In this document: positions 63,488 to 64,000 of the stretch, piece after piece
Numbering within the stretch: the stretch's first letter is position 1
How the letters are laid out: every line of letters begins with the position of its first letter
DNA from: Scatophagus argus
Taxonomy: Eukaryota; Chordata; Actinopteri; Scatophagidae
Assembly: GCF_020382885.2 (NCBI RefSeq)
Contig: NC_058499.1
Coordinates: 13,811,872-13,875,871 of the forward strand
Direction of reading: 5' to 3'
Length of the DNA stretch: 64,000 bases
The notes under the pieces: generated by a model
Databases searched by the model: none
Seen by the model: the letters and a program-made list of their open reading frames with translations, nothing else
Told to the model about the DNA's origin: nothing
Made by a program: the position numbers and the translations under genes

Positions 63488-64000
63488 CTAAAAATGTGAT
63501 GTATTTGGAAGCAAAAAAAACATCACTTTATGCTCTGTCAAACTTGGCAAACCTAGAAAGCAACACATTTGCTATCCAAATGATGAGTTTGCTTTTATTT
63601 TGTATTGCAGTGAACCAAAAAGCCAACTTGGGCATATCTGACTTGTTGAATTCACCTGCTGAGTGTTGGTAGGCTGGTGTGTGTCTGTTTTGAACACCTG
63701 CTATCCACTGATAACCCATGTGACCAAAGCATGAAATTAATTTACTGTCCCAGCAGAGCATGCAGAGATGGAAACAAAGCAAGCCCCAAAAACAACCGTG
63801 TGCTCACAGGAACATAACAAAGAGTTAGGGATTAATTACAAGGATTACAGCCATCTGTGCTTGTGATTTATTGCCAGCAATATGAAAATACGAATATCTG
63901 TAGCGCAAAGGAATGACATGCCAGTGTTAACTTAAAAAAGACAACAACAATTGTGACTGTTTATATTTGTACAAGGAAATTATTCTTTGTGCTACTACTC
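63488..64000 (-). other. Part of an impdh1 5' intron
   Basis: The sequence upstream of the exon that begins at 63487 contains no match to the expected preceding exon (GLTYNDFLILPG...), so it is intronic. The first coding exons lie beyond the window. Confidence 0.8.

Overview
The window is vertebrate nuclear DNA, most likely from a spiny-rayed (percomorph-like) teleost. The reasons are intron-split genes with short introns and GT-AG junctions, abundant (CA)n/(TG)n microsatellites, teleost-style repeats (tRNA-headed SINEs, Tc1-type MITEs with TA target sites, a hAT element, LINE tails), and a leptin gene encoding a 161-residue teleost-type leptin.

Layout. Positions 1-20,400 hold no gene I can support; they contain microsatellites, a Tc1-derived MITE (2148-2678), SINE copies and an inverted pair of CA-linked repeats. 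Positions 20,500-21,800 form a CpG-richer, promoter-like block with MEF2/CArG-like boxes, a perfect CRE and a TATA box, 2.7 kb upstream of a clear mir-129 hairpin (23,866-23,945). Positions 24,000-36,000 are intergenic and repeat-rich: a 2.2-kb hAT element with 8-bp target-site duplications, a possible solo LTR, a (GATA)n tract and a second Tc1-type MITE. From 36,200 onward the window is gene-dense: leptin (+, 36.2-38.1 kb); rbm28 (-, 20 coding exons, 38.4-45.5 kb); a DUF829/TMEM53-like alpha/beta-hydrolase (-, 3 coding exons, 47.7-50.6 kb); prrt4 (+, 2 coding exons, 52.8-57.9 kb); and the 3' twelve coding exons of impdh1 (-, 60.2 kb to beyond the window end).

The order mir-129 / LEP / RBM28 / PRRT4 / IMPDH1 matches the human 7q32 neighbourhood as I know it. 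This synteny independently supports each identification. Leptin and rbm28 are tail-to-tail, as are prrt4 and impdh1. The genes do not form one pathway: leptin is a secreted energy-balance hormone, rbm28 a nucleolar ribosome-biogenesis factor, impdh1 the rate-limiting enzyme of GTP synthesis, and prrt4 a poorly characterised membrane protein.

I found no undescribed multi-gene system. The most interesting observations are a degenerate duplicate of rbm28 exon 13 inside rbm28 intron 19, the putative activity-type promoter upstream of mir-129, a G-run tract abutting the leptin promoter, LINE-supplied polyadenylation of the hydrolase gene, and CTCF-like motifs flanking the leptin interval.
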